Position numbers and translations under genes: made by a program. Shown in pieces: positions 1 to 8,948 of a DNA stretch of 64,000 nucleotides. The notes beneath the pieces were generated by a model that made no database searches, was not told where the DNA came from, and was given only the letters and a program-made list of their open reading frames with translations. Position 1 is the stretch's first letter; every line of letters begins with the position of its first letter. The DNA is from Pseudomonas ovata (lineage in GTDB: Bacteria; Pseudomonadota; Gammaproteobacteria; Pseudomonadales; Pseudomonadaceae): assembly GCF_003131185.1 (NCBI RefSeq), contig NZ_QFFU01000014.1:1-64000 (forward strand), written 5' to 3'.

Positions 1-17
1 CGGGCAGGCACCGACCG

Positions 18-263
18 GTAGGAGCCCGCTTGCCGGCGACCGAGTGCGGAGCGCTCGCAGAATCTGTGAAACGCTGCAATTTTACGACTGCTGCGCAGCC
101 GGTCGCGGGCAGAGCGCGCTCCTACAGATCAGGCTATTCGGGCAGGCACCGACCGGTAGGAGCCCGCTTGCCGGCGACCGAGTGCGGAGCGCTCGCAGAA
201 ATCTGTGAAACGCTGCAATTTTACGACTGCTGCGCAGCCGGTCGCGGGTAAACGCGCTCCTAC
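18..263. repeat. Two tandem units of the composite palindromic element (locus 1)
   Basis: Two near-identical units lie at 18-125 and 156-263, with a period of 138 bp including the linker. Each starts with GTAGGAGCCCGCTTGCC and ends with the inverted-type end GCGCGCTCCTAC. The inside carries the motif ATTTTACGACTGCTGCGCAGCCGGTCGCGG. Units differ by single bases such as one extra A. The same outer ends and core recur near 21.5, 28.4, 49.2 and 52.6 kb. This is a REP/BIME-like, non-autonomous palindromic element. No coding gene is visible in 1-306. Confidence 0.85.
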
Positions 264-292
264 AGTGCAGTGCAGTGCAGTGCAGTGCAGTG
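263..292. repeat. Pentanucleotide microsatellite (CAGTG)x6
   Basis: Six perfect copies of CAGTG directly abut the end of the second repeat unit. They are followed by a degenerate CTGCATGCACTGCAT stretch that runs into the msrA stop codon at 307. Short-unit arrays of this kind are prone to slipped-strand length change. Being non-coding and downstream of msrA, it is unlikely to phase-vary a protein. Confidence 0.9.
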
Positions 293-306
293 CTGCATGC
301 ACTGCA

Positions 307-954
307 TCAGGCCGGCAGGCAGACGCCGGTGCCGCCCAGGCCGCAATAGCCTTGCGGGTTCTTGGCCAGGTATTGCTGGTGATAGGCCTCGGCAAAGTAC
401 ACGGTCGGCGCCTCGGCGATTTCCGTGGTGATGGTGCCCAGGCCGGCCTTTTCCAGTTCGGCCTGGAACAGCGCCTGGCTGGCCTGGGCCGCCTCAAGCT
501 GTTCAGGTGTGGTGCAGTAGATGGCCGAGCGGTACTGAGTGCCGATGTCATTGCCCTGGCGCATGCCTTGGGTCGGGTTGTGCGCTTCCCAGAACACCTT
601 GAGCAGTTGCTCGTAGCTGATCTTTGCCGGCTCGTAGACCACTAGCACCACTTCGGTGTGGCCGGTCAGGCCCGAGCAGACTTCTTCATAGGTCGGGTGG
701 GGGGTCAGGCCGCCGGCATAGCCGACCACCGTGCTGACCACGCCGTCCTGTTGCCAGAAGCGCCGCTCGGCACCCCAGAAGCAGCCCAGGCCGAAGATGG
801 CGAACTCGACATTCATCGAGAACGGCCCCAGCAGCGGGTTGCCGTTCACATAGTGTGTGTCAGGCACCTGGATCGGTGTTTCACGACCCGGCAGGGCCTG
901 GTCGGCAGTAGGCAGTACGTTCTTGTTCACTAGAATTTCCGAGCGCAGGGTCAT
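307..954 (-). CDS. msrA: Peptide-methionine (S)-S-oxide reductase MsrA
   Basis: Reduces the S-epimer of methionine sulfoxide in proteins and free methionine, a cytoplasmic oxidative-damage repair step using thioredoxin. The 215-residue protein has the family signature [13 protein letters not shown] with the catalytic cysteine, followed by VVGYAGG and a C-terminal [13 protein letters not shown] tail carrying candidate recycling cysteines. The start at 954 gives the N-terminus [15 protein letters not shown] typical of Pseudomonas MsrA and has AGAGGA upstream; a longer reading frame to 1005 is unlikely to be translated. It lies 100 bp downstream of dipA on the same strand, an order I recall from P. 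aeruginosa (PA5018-PA5017). Confidence 0.95.
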   Translation of the reverse strand: MTLRSEILVNKNVLPTADQALPGRETPIQVPDTHYVNGNPLLGPFSMNVEFAIFGLGCFWGAERRFWQQDGVVSTVVGYAGGLTPHPTYEEVCSGLTGHTEVVLVVYEPAKISYEQLLKVFWEAHNPTQGMRQGNDIGTQYRSAIYCTTPEQLEAAQASQALFQAELEKAGLGTITTEIAEAPTVYFAEAYHQQYLAKNPQGYCGLGGTGVCLPA

Positions 955-1054
955 CGACCATATCCTCTGGAGGGGACGGGCCCTTATGCAAAGCGGGGCC
1001 GTCACAAAACGGACCGACAGTGTGCCTCAGTGCCAGTAAGCAGGGAAGAGCCGT

Positions 1055-3742
1055 TCAAACAGGCGGTTTGCGCGGGTAACGATTGAGCTGCTCGATCAAT
1101 TGCGAGCTGCTGATCGGTTTGTCGAAGAGATACCCCTGGCCCACATCGCAGCGATGGCGGCGCAGGAAGGCCAACTGGGCGGCCGTCTCGATGCCTTCGG
1201 CCACGACCTTGAGCTTGAGGTTGTGCGCCATGGCGATGACCGCCGAGGTGATTTCCATGTCGCCTTCATCGTCGGGAATATCGCGAATGAAGCTGCGATC
1301 GATCTTGATCACGTCGATGGGAAACTTCTTCAGGTAGCTCAGCGACGAATAGCCGGTGCCGAAGTCGTCCATCGCCAGTGACAGGCCCAGGCGCTTGAGC
1401 GACTCCAGTTGCAGGCGCGTGTCCTCGGTGGCTTCCAACAGCAGGCCCTCGGTCAGTTCCAGCTCCAGCAGGGCAGGATCCAGCGCTTCTTCCTTGAGGA
1501 TCGCCGCAATGGCCGGCACCAGCTCCGGGTCGGAGAATTGCTTGGGCGAGACGTTGATCGCCACCTGCAAGTGCCCGAAGCCTGCAGCCGTCAGGGCCTT
1601 GCTCATCTGGCACGACTGGCGCACCACCCACTTGCCGATCGGAATGATCAGCCCGGTTTCTTCGGCCACGCTGATGAACTGGTCCGGGCGGATCATGCCC
1701 TTTTCCGGGTGGTTCCAGCGCAGCAGGGCTTCCAGGCCATTGAGGCGGCCGGTCAGCAGGCACAGCTTGGGCTGGTAGAAGACTTCCAGTTCGTTCTGCG
1801 CCAGGGCACGGCGCAGGTTGTTCTCGACGAACAGCTTGTAGCTGGCCTCGGCATTGAGGGCCTCGGTGAACACCTGCACCTGGTGCTTGCCGTTGGCCTT
1901 GGCCTTGTGCAGGGCGAGCCCCGCATTGCGCATCAGGGTCTGTGGGTCACGGCCATGCAGCGGCGCGCAGGCCAGGCCCACCGAGGCGGTCACGCTGATC
2001 AACTGGTTGTCGACAAACATGGGTTTGTCGAGGGTCGCCAGGACTTGGTTGGCGATGCTGTGCCCGGCCTCAGGGCCGGTCTGGTCGAGCAGCACGGCAA
2101 ATTCGTTGCTGGCAAAGCGCGCCAGCACATCGGCCGGGCTCAGGGTGTTGCGCAGGCGCCGGGCCAGGCTGATCAGCAGTTTGTCGCCGGTCTGGTGGCC
2201 GAGGCTGTCATTGATGCGCTTGAAGTTGTCGATGTCGACCAGCAGCAGGCTCATGGGCGTGTCGCTGTCGCGGGCGAAGCGCTCGTCAAGGTGACGAATG
2301 AACGCCGGGCGGTTGCCCAGGCTGGTCAGGTTGTCGGTGTAGGCCAGGCGTTCGATACGCTGCTGGGCCAGCTTGTTCTGGGTGATGTCCTCATAGATGC
2401 CGATGTAATGGGTCAGCTCGCGGTCGTCGCCATACACCTTGGAGATCGACAACTGGCCCCAGTAAGGCTCCAGGTTCTTGCGCCGGCTCTTGAACTCGCC
2501 CTGCCAGCTGTTGCTGTTGGCCAGGCTCGAGTGAGCATCGAACAGGGTGCTGAGGTTTTCCAGCGCCGGCAGTTCCGACAGCTTGTGGCCATTGACCTCT
2601 TCGGCGCTGTACTGGGTGATCGCCGTGAAGCTGGGGTTGACGTACTCGACCAGGCCGTCGCAGTCGACCAGCAGAAAGGCATTGGCGCTTTGCTCGACGG
2701 CGCGCTGGAACAGGTGCAGGGCACTGGTGGCGGCCCGGCGATTATGGTTGTTGATCACCTGGGCGAACTGATCGGCCAGCTCGCCGGCAAAGGCCACTTC
2801 GTCGGGCAACCACTGGCGCGCGGTGCCGCTCTGCTCCAGGCACAGTACCCCGACCAACTGGCCGTCGATGCGGATGCTGGCGTCCAGCAAGGCGCAGATG
2901 TCCCGGGCCTGCAAGGCTTCGAGCATCTCCAGGGTACGCGGGTCCTGGCGGATATCGTCGGCGTCGATGGCGCGACAATCCTGCAACGCGTTCAGGTAAT
3001 CGGGGAACTGGCTCAGGTCGAGCGGTTCGGGCTGGCGATGCGCGTTGTTCTGGCGCACGTATTCGGTCACCGGATGCAGGATATGGCCGTCCAGGTTCCA
3101 GATGCTGGCGCAGGCCACATCATAGATTTCGCAGGCGCTGCGGGTGATCAGCTGTGCCGCTTCGAGCAGGGCGTTGCCGGTGAAACGGTGGCGGGTCAGG
3201 CGCAGGATCAGCTCTTGCTGGGCACGGGCGCGCTCCAGGTGCGCCAGCTGGTCGCGCTGGGTGCGCTGGTTGACCTCAAGGGCCGCTTGCAGGCGCGAGT
3301 GGCGAATCTGCAGATCAGACTGGCCATCCGGCTCGCGGTCGGCATCCGGCCAGTCCAGCACCGTGAAGTAGCCACGCAACAGCTGGCGATTGTGCTGCTT
3401 GAACGCCTCGCCGGTTTCCAGCAGGCCCATGGGGCCGTGGCTGGTGTGCAAGGTATAGCGAATCAGGTAATGCGAAGCCTTGGTCAACTGCAACTGGATA
3501 TCGTCATGCAGTCTATAGCGTGCTTCAGGTTCCATCAGGCTGGCGTAGGGCGAGCCGATCAGCGAGCACAGTTCGGTCGGCGGCAGGCCGAAGGCTTTTT
3601 CACAATTAGGATCGAGATACAGCAGCGCCCAATTGGCTTCGTTAAGCCGCTCGAAACGCAGCATGCCCAGGCGCGAAGGCACAGGCAATTGCGTCACTAC
3701 CTCGGCTGCCGTCCTGCCGGCAGCATCGGTCTGGCTTTTCAT
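1055..3742 (-). CDS. dipA: c-di-GMP phosphodiesterase DipA (PAS-GAF-PAS-GGDEF*-EAL)
   Basis: Multidomain cytoplasmic signalling protein that hydrolyses cyclic di-GMP; the P. aeruginosa homologue (PA5017, DipA/Pch) is needed for biofilm dispersion and acts on chemotaxis. Visible order: an N-terminal PAS-like segment, a GAF domain (about residues 190-340), a second PAS (about 345-460), GGDEF and EAL. In the GGDEF domain the signature is replaced by ASNEF (about residues 546-550), so cyclase activity is not expected. The EAL domain keeps EALLRW (about 673), NVSPKQF, ELTE, DDFGTGYSSL and the conserved KIDRSFI, consistent with active hydrolysis. ATG 3742 is chosen; TTG 3748 two codons upstream is possible. 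The neighbours aceF and msrA match the DipA locus of other pseudomonads. Confidence 0.92.
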   Translation of the reverse strand: MKSQTDAAGRTAAEVVTQLPVPSRLGMLRFERLNEANWALLYLDPNCEKAFGLPPTELCSLIGSPYASLMEPEARYRLHDDIQLQLTKASHYLIRYTLHTSHGPMGLLETGEAFKQHNRQLLRGYFTVLDWPDADREPDGQSDLQIRHSRLQAALEVNQRTQRDQLAHLERARAQQELILRLTRHRFTGNALLEAAQLITRSACEIYDVACASIWNLDGHILHPVTEYVRQNNAHRQPEPLDLSQFPDYLNALQDCRAIDADDIRQDPRTLEMLEALQARDICALLDASIRIDGQLVGVLCLEQSGTARQWLPDEVAFAGELADQFAQVINNHNRRAATSALHLFQRAVEQSANAFLLVDCDGLVEYVNPSFTAITQYSAEEVNGHKLSELPALENLSTLFDAHSSLANSNSWQGEFKSRRKNLEPYWGQLSISKVYGDDRELTHYIGIYEDITQNKLAQQRIERLAYTDNLTSLGNRPAFIRHLDERFARDSDTPMSLLLVDIDNFKRINDSLGHQTGDKLLISLARRLRNTLSPADVLARFASNEFAVLLDQTGPEAGHSIANQVLATLDKPMFVDNQLISVTASVGLACAPLHGRDPQTLMRNAGLALHKAKANGKHQVQVFTEALNAEASYKLFVENNLRRALAQNELEVFYQPKLCLLTGRLNGLEALLRWNHPEKGMIRPDQFISVAEETGLIIPIGKWVVRQSCQMSKALTAAGFGHLQVAINVSPKQFSDPELVPAIAAILKEEALDPALLELELTEGLLLEATEDTRLQLESLKRLGLSLAMDDFGTGYSSLSYLKKFPIDVIKIDRSFIRDIPDDEGDMEITSAVIAMAHNLKLKVVAEGIETAAQLAFLRRHRCDVGQGYLFDKPISSSQLIEQLNRYPRKPPV

Positions 3743-4047
3743 GAACAAACTCGCTTCCGGAATACTGATCGCACGGGCACACCGCCCGGACTATTTTCGC
3801 GTGTGGCAAGGTTGCATGATGCCGCCCGGCCTTACAAGAGAGTGCACTGGCTTAATGCCATAAATGTAACGGCCGCAGGCATCCATTCTTGACTGTGCTG
3901 TGACAAGGTCGGACAAACGGGGTTCATGTGCCCGCACGGTCTCTAATGTGTAGCTCATTGCTACGTTCATGCGTGTGACGCACGGCAGGTTTTGCGTAAA
4001 AAAACCGCACAGACGGTGGGTCGGTACACAGCGCCCAACCGGCAGGC
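3743..4047. other. Intergenic region upstream of dipA
   Basis: About 300 bp without a convincing gene. It lies between the aceF terminator and the dipA start and should hold the dipA promoter. I see no clear operator. Short minus-strand frames here have no ribosome binding site or family resemblance. Confidence 0.6.
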
Positions 4048-4072
4048 AAAAAAAGCCCCGCCAGGGGCGGGG
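4048..4072 (-). terminator. Rho-independent terminator of aceEF
   Basis: Read on the minus strand, a CCCCGCC / GGCGGGG stem with a 3-base loop is followed by C and seven T residues. It lies about 70 bp downstream of the aceF stop codon and separates aceEF from dipA. Confidence 0.88.
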
Positions 4073-4139
4073 TTGAGGTTTGAGCGCGGGCGCTCGCAAT
4101 AGTGGCCGGCCCGCCTGTTGGCGAGCCGGCGCGTGTGGC

Positions 4140-5786
4140 TTACAGCAGGATGGTACGGATGTCGGCCAGCAGGTCGCTCAGGCGCTTGGTGAAGCGTGCC
4201 GCCGCGGCGCCGTTGATGACGCGGTGGTCGTAGGACAACGACAGCGGCAGCATCAGGCGCGGCTGGAAGGCCTTGCCGTCCCAGACCGGCTGGATCGTGG
4301 CCTTGGACACACCCAGGATTGCCACTTCCGGCGCGTTGACGATCGGCGTGAAGCCGGTGCCGCCAATGTGACCGAGGCTGGAGATGGTGAAGCAGGCGCC
4401 TTGCATGTCGTTGGCGGTCAGCTTCTTGTTACGCGCCTTCTCGGCCAGTGCAGCGGCTTCGGCAGCCAGTTGCAGCAGGCTCTTCTGGTCGACGTCGCGG
4501 ATGACCGGGACCAACAGGCCTTCCGGGGTGTCCACGGCAAAACCGATGTGCACGTACTTCTTGCGGATCACAGCCTTGCCGCTTGGTGCCAGCGAAGCGT
4601 TGAACTCCGGCAGTTCCTTGAGCAGGTGGGCGATCGATTTGAGCAGCAGTGGCAGCACGGTCAGCTTGACGCCGGCCTTTTCAGCCACGGCTTTCTGCGC
4701 GACGCGGAAGGCTTCCAGGTCGGTGATGTCGGCCTGGTCGAATTGCGTGACGTGCGGAATGTTCAGCCAGCTGCGGTGCAGGCCGGTGGCGCCCAGTTGC
4801 ATCAGGCGGGTCATCGGCACTTCTTCGATTTCGCCGAAACGGCTGAAGTCGACTTCCGGGATCGGCTGGATGCCGGCACCGCCAGTTGCACCGGCAGCCG
4901 GCGCTTCCTTGGCCTTTTGCATCATGGCCTTGACGTATACCTGTACGTCTTCCTTGAGCACCCGGCCATGCGGGCCGCTGGCGCTGACAGCGCTCAACTC
5001 GACGCCGAACTCGCGGGCCAACTGACGAACCGCGGGACCTGCATGGACCTTGGCGCCGTCCTTGGCCGGTGCGGCCGGAGCAGGGGCGGCTTCGGCTTTC
5101 GGTGCCGGCGCCGGTGCGGCGGCTTCAGCCTTGGCCGGTGCCGCAGCCTCGGCCTTGGCCGGAGCGGCAGCCGGTGCAGGCGCGGCAGCAGGGGCGGCGC
5201 CGGCGATTTTCAGGCGCAGGATCAGGTCACCGGTACCGACTTCCTGTTCCAGCTTGACTTCGACACTCTCGACCACGCCGGCAGCAGGCGATGGAATTTC
5301 CATGCTTGCCTTGTCGGATTCGAGGGTGATCAGCGACTGGTCGGCTTCGATGGTGTCGCCTGGCTTGACCAGCAGCTCGATGATCTTGGCCTTGCCCGAC
5401 GAGCCGATGTCCGGCACATGGATGTCCTGGATGCTGGCAGCGGCCGCCGGAGCGGGTTCGGCTGCGGCTGGCGCGGCAGGTGCTTCAGCCGGTTTTGCGG
5501 CAGCAGCGGGGGCGGCAGCGGGTGCCGGCTCGGCGGCTGGGGCCGCGGCTTCGCCTTCGACTTCCAGCTCGAACAGCTCGTCGCCTTCTTTGAGGCGGTC
5601 GCCCAGCTTGACCTTCAGGGCCTTGATCACGCCACCCTTGGGTGCCGGGATTTCCATGCTCGCCTTGTCCGACTCGAGCGTCAGGACGCTCTGCTCGGCT
5701 TCGATGCGGTCACCGACCTTGACCATCAATTCAATGACTTCACCTTCACCGTTGCCGATGTCGGGTACGCGAATCAGCTCACTCAC
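4140..5786 (-). CDS. aceF: Pyruvate dehydrogenase E2, dihydrolipoyllysine acetyltransferase
   Basis: Core enzyme of the pyruvate dehydrogenase complex, transferring the acetyl group from lipoyllysine to CoA. The 548-residue protein has two N-terminal lipoyl domains, each with an ESDKASMEIP signature (lysines 41 and 159), separated by Ala/Pro-rich linkers (about 80-118 and 200-245). A peripheral-subunit-binding domain follows (about 250-290, VRQLAREFGVELSAV). The C-terminal catalytic domain ends with SYDHRVINGAAAARF; H521 and N525 match the His/Asn pair known in Azotobacter E2p, so Asn in place of Asp is not a defect. It lies 135 bp downstream of aceE on the same strand and is followed by a strong terminator. 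Confidence 0.97.
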   Translation of the reverse strand: MSELIRVPDIGNGEGEVIELMVKVGDRIEAEQSVLTLESDKASMEIPAPKGGVIKALKVKLGDRLKEGDELFELEVEGEAAAPAAEPAPAAAPAAAAKPAEAPAAPAAAEPAPAAAASIQDIHVPDIGSSGKAKIIELLVKPGDTIEADQSLITLESDKASMEIPSPAAGVVESVEVKLEQEVGTGDLILRLKIAGAAPAAAPAPAAAPAKAEAAAPAKAEAAAPAPAPKAEAAPAPAAPAKDGAKVHAGPAVRQLAREFGVELSAVSASGPHGRVLKEDVQVYVKAMMQKAKEAPAAGATGGAGIQPIPEVDFSRFGEIEEVPMTRLMQLGATGLHRSWLNIPHVTQFDQADITDLEAFRVAQKAVAEKAGVKLTVLPLLLKSIAHLLKELPEFNASLAPSGKAVIRKKYVHIGFAVDTPEGLLVPVIRDVDQKSLLQLAAEAAALAEKARNKKLTANDMQGACFTISSLGHIGGTGFTPIVNAPEVAILGVSKATIQPVWDGKAFQPRLMLPLSLSYDHRVINGAAAARFTKRLSDLLADIRTILL

Positions 5787-5921
5787 AATGTCTCTCCTTC
5801 GCAGAACCTGCTCTTGGCCTGTGGCGCCGGGCCTGTACGACGAAACAGCAGCGGATGCAGGTGGCGCATCAGCGGCTGTCTCGGGGTGCAGGCCCGTGCC
5901 AGGGGCGGTTCAGAGCGGGTC

Positions 5922-8567
5922 TTAGCAGTCCAGTGGGTTGCGTTTTTCCGGGTCGATGCCAAACCGGGCAATGGCTTCAGCCACGACTTTCGGTTCGATG
6001 TCGCCACGGTCGGCCAGGGCTTCCAGGGCGGCCAGTACCACGAAGTTGCGGTCCACTTCGAAGAAGTGACGCAGCTTGCGGCGGCTGTCGCTACGGCCGA
6101 AGCCGTCGGTGCCCAGCACCTTGTATTCCTTGGACGGGACCCACTGACGGATCTGGTCGGCGAACAGCTTCATGTAGTCGGTCGATGCGATCACAGGACC
6201 TTTACGGCCGCTCAGGCATTGCTCGACGTACGTCTGCTGAGGCTTCTGGCCCGGGTGCAGGCGGTTGGAGCGCTCGACTGCCAGGCCGTCGCGACGCAGT
6301 TCGTTGAAGCTGGTAACGCTCCAGACGTCGGCGCCGACGTTGAACTCTTCACGCAGGATCTTCGCCGCTTCACGCACTTCACGCAGGATGGTGCCCGAAC
6401 CCAGCAGCTGGACGTGGTGCGCCGCTGCCTTGGTGTCTTCTTCGAGCAGGTACATGCCCTTGATGATGCCTTCCTCGACGCCGACCGGAATGGCCGGCTG
6501 GGTGTAGGCTTCGTTCATCACGGTGATGTAGTAGAAGATGTCCTGTTGCTCTTCGGTCATCTTCTTCATGCCGTCCTGGATGATCACCGCCAGCTCGTAG
6601 CCGTAGGTTGGATCATAGGTGCGGCAGTTCGGCACGGTGGCGGCCAGGATGTGGCTATGACCGTCTTCGTGCTGCAGGCCTTCGCCGTTGAGCGTGGTCC
6701 GGCCGGCGGTGCCGCCGATCAGGAAGCCACGGGTACGGCTGTCGCCGGCCGCCCAGGCCAGGTCACCGATACGCTGGAAGCCGAACATCGAGTAGAAGAT
6801 GTAGAACGGCAGCATCGGCTGGTTGTGGCTGGAGTACGAGGTACCGGCAGCAATGAACGACGACATGGCGCCGGCTTCGTTGATGCCTTCTTCGAGGATC
6901 TGGCCTTTCTTGTCTTCGCGGTAGAACATCACCTGGTCTTTATCGACCGGCTCGTAGAGCTGGCCGACCGAGGAGTAGATGCCCAGCTGGCGGAACATGC
7001 CTTCCATACCGAAGGTACGGGCTTCGTCCGGGATGATCGGGACGATGCGGTGGCCGATTTCCTTGTCCTTGACCAGTTGCGCCAGGATGCGCACGAAGGC
7101 CATGGTGGTGGAAATTTCGCGGTCGCCGGAACCGTCGAGGATCGCCTTGAGTGTTTCCAGCGGCGGGGTCGGGATGCTGAAGCTCTTGGCGCGACGCTGT
7201 GGCACGAAACCGCCCAGCGCGGTGCGGCGCTCGGCCAGGTAACGGGCTTCGGCGCTGCCTTCTTCCGGACGGTAGAACGGCAGTTTTTCCAGGTCGGCGT
7301 CCTTGATCGGCACGTCGAAACGGTCGCGGAAGTGACGCAGGCTGTCGACGTCGACCTTCTTGGTGTTGTGCGCGGTGTTCTTGGCTTCGCCGGCACCGGT
7401 GCCATAACCCTTGATGGTCTTGGCCAGGATCACGGTCGGCTGGTCTTTGTGGTTGACCGCCTGGTGATACGCCGCGTAGACCTTGTACGGGTCGTGGCCG
7501 CCACGGTTGAGCTTCCAGATCTCGTCGTCGGACAGGTCTTCGACCATGGCCTTGAGTTCAGGCGTATTGAAGAAGTGCTCGCGAACGAACGCTCCGTCCT
7601 TGGCCTTGTAGTTCTGGTACTCGCCGTCGATGACTTCGTCCATGCGGCGTTGCAGGGCACCGTTGGTGTCCTTGGCCAGCAGCGGATCCCAGAAGCGACC
7701 CCAGATGACCTTGTTGACGTTCCACTGGGCACCACGGAACACGCCTTCGAGTTCCTGGATGATCTTGGCGTTGCCGCGAACCGGGCCGTCGAGGCGCTGC
7801 AGGTTGCAGTTGATGACGAAGATCAGGTTGTCCAGCTTCTCGCGGCCGGCCAGGGCGATGGCGCCCAGCGATTCCGGCTCGTCGGTCTCGCCGTCGCCCA
7901 GGAAGCACCAGACTTTCTGCTTGCTGGCAGGAATGTAGCCACGGCTCTCCATGTACTTCATGAAGCGCGCCTGGTAGATCGCCTGGATCGGACCCAGACC
8001 CATCGAAACGGTCGGGAACTGCCAGAAATCAGGCATCAGCCAGGGGTGTGGGTAGGACGACAGGCCATTGCCATCCACTTCCTGACGGAAGTTGTTCATC
8101 TTGTCTTCGCTGATCCGGCCTTCCAGGAAGGCACGGGCGTAGACGCCCGGCGAGGCGTGGCCCTGGAAGTAGATCAGGTCGCCGCCGTGTTCGTCGGTCG
8201 GGGCCTGGAAGAAATAGTTGAAGCCGATGTCATACAGCGTCGCACTGGAGGCGAAGCTGGAGATGTGGCCACCCAGATCCGGGTCGTTCAGGTTGGTCTT
8301 GACGACCATCGCCAGAGCGTTCCAGCGCACCAGCGAACGGATGCGGCGTTCCATGAACAGGTCGCCAGGCATGCGTGCTTCGTGCGTCACAGGAATGGTG
8401 TTGCGGTACGGCGTGGTGATGGCGTAGGGCAGTTGCGAGCCACTTCGTGTGGCCAGTTCGCCCATGCGGGTCATCAGGTAATGGGCACGGTCTTCGCCTT
8501 CTTTGTCGAGAACCGATTCCAGGGCGTCCAGCCACTCCTGGGTTTCGACGGGATCAAGGTCTTGCAT
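5922..8567 (-). CDS. aceE: Pyruvate dehydrogenase E1 component (homodimeric type)
   Basis: Thiamine-diphosphate-dependent decarboxylation of pyruvate and reductive acetylation of the E2 lipoyl groups. The 881-residue length and the start MQDLDPVETQEWLDALESVL are typical of the homodimeric gammaproteobacterial E1. The ThDP-binding motif GDGETDEPES...NCNLQRLDGPVRGN is intact (about residues 225-270). The conserved HGGDLIYFQGHASPGVYARAF and EDGHSHILAATVPNC segments are also present. The gene starts the aceEF unit. Its 380-bp leader carries two matching palindromes (8677-8691 and 8729-8743) that probably bind a GntR/PdhR-type repressor. Confidence 0.97.
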   Translation of the reverse strand: MQDLDPVETQEWLDALESVLDKEGEDRAHYLMTRMGELATRSGSQLPYAITTPYRNTIPVTHEARMPGDLFMERRIRSLVRWNALAMVVKTNLNDPDLGGHISSFASSATLYDIGFNYFFQAPTDEHGGDLIYFQGHASPGVYARAFLEGRISEDKMNNFRQEVDGNGLSSYPHPWLMPDFWQFPTVSMGLGPIQAIYQARFMKYMESRGYIPASKQKVWCFLGDGETDEPESLGAIALAGREKLDNLIFVINCNLQRLDGPVRGNAKIIQELEGVFRGAQWNVNKVIWGRFWDPLLAKDTNGALQRRMDEVIDGEYQNYKAKDGAFVREHFFNTPELKAMVEDLSDDEIWKLNRGGHDPYKVYAAYHQAVNHKDQPTVILAKTIKGYGTGAGEAKNTAHNTKKVDVDSLRHFRDRFDVPIKDADLEKLPFYRPEEGSAEARYLAERRTALGGFVPQRRAKSFSIPTPPLETLKAILDGSGDREISTTMAFVRILAQLVKDKEIGHRIVPIIPDEARTFGMEGMFRQLGIYSSVGQLYEPVDKDQVMFYREDKKGQILEEGINEAGAMSSFIAAGTSYSSHNQPMLPFYIFYSMFGFQRIGDLAWAAGDSRTRGFLIGGTAGRTTLNGEGLQHEDGHSHILAATVPNCRTYDPTYGYELAVIIQDGMKKMTEEQQDIFYYITVMNEAYTQPAIPVGVEEGIIKGMYLLEEDTKAAAHHVQLLGSGTILREVREAAKILREEFNVGADVWSVTSFNELRRDGLAVERSNRLHPGQKPQQTYVEQCLSGRKGPVIASTDYMKLFADQIRQWVPSKEYKVLGTDGFGRSDSRRKLRHFFEVDRNFVVLAALEALADRGDIEPKVVAEAIARFGIDPEKRNPLDC

Positions 8568-8676
8568 GGCTTGCTCCAGAGCGGAAAGGCTTCCAGAATC
8601 GGACGCCTGAGTTCGCGACTGGCCTTGTGGGCAGTCGACATAAATTCTTGGATGGCCGGCGGTTGTGCCGGCGGCG

Positions 8677-8691
8677 TGTAGTTTTACTACA
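8677..8691. promoter_or_regulatory. Palindromic operator 1 upstream of aceE
   Basis: TGTAGTTTTACTACA is a perfect TGTAGT-N3-ACTACA palindrome. It fits the T-N-GT-N3-AC-N-A pattern bound by FadR-subfamily GntR repressors such as PdhR. It lies about 110 bp upstream of the aceE start. The identity of the regulator is inferred. Confidence 0.6.
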
Positions 8692-8728
8692 AATCGCCAA
8701 CCATTTCAGCCTTCGGAATGATCCACCC

Positions 8729-8743
8729 AGTAGTAAAACTACA
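8729..8743. promoter_or_regulatory. Palindromic operator 2 upstream of aceE
   Basis: AGTAGTAAAACTACA differs from the perfect TGTAGT-N3-ACTACA palindrome at one outer base. It is spaced 52 bp (about five helical turns) from operator 1, so paired binding on one DNA face is plausible. Confidence 0.58.
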
Positions 8744-8948
8744 GAGAAAGGGGCAAAGCGCCTCTCTGATGTTGTGAAGTAAAACGCTACAGTTGCACGC
8801 GGATAAGCTTGCAAGGGCAGAGGCTGCCATTTTCTGCTAAAAAAATGATTTTCTCAGCAATTTATTACTTTTGTTCGACAGCCGGTGCTGTCACTGCGAT
8901 CTTGTATTCATGGCACATAGCCCGTTGTTCGCCGATCAAGGATAGACC

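Larger units (their letters stand above)
8568..8948. other. aceE-glnE divergent intergenic region
   Basis: A 381-bp region between the divergent aceE and glnE starts, AT-rich for this genome near 8830-8880. It holds the two aceE operator palindromes and should contain both promoters. No gene or REP-type repeat is seen. Confidence 0.7.

Noticed and set aside
1409-3892. An 827-codon plus-strand frame across dipA
   Set aside because: Antisense shadow of a well-supported PAS/GAF/GGDEF/EAL protein. Composition is typical of reverse-complemented GC-rich coding DNA.
5050-5925. Ala-rich plus-strand frame opposite the aceF linkers
   Set aside because: It mirrors the Ala/Pro-rich linker DNA of aceF. 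Low complexity and no start context.
4080-8681. A plus-strand open frame of more than 1500 codons across aceF and aceE
   Set aside because: It is antisense to two unmistakable enzyme genes. High-GC codon bias leaves the opposite frame free of stops. It shows no ribosome binding site or family motif.
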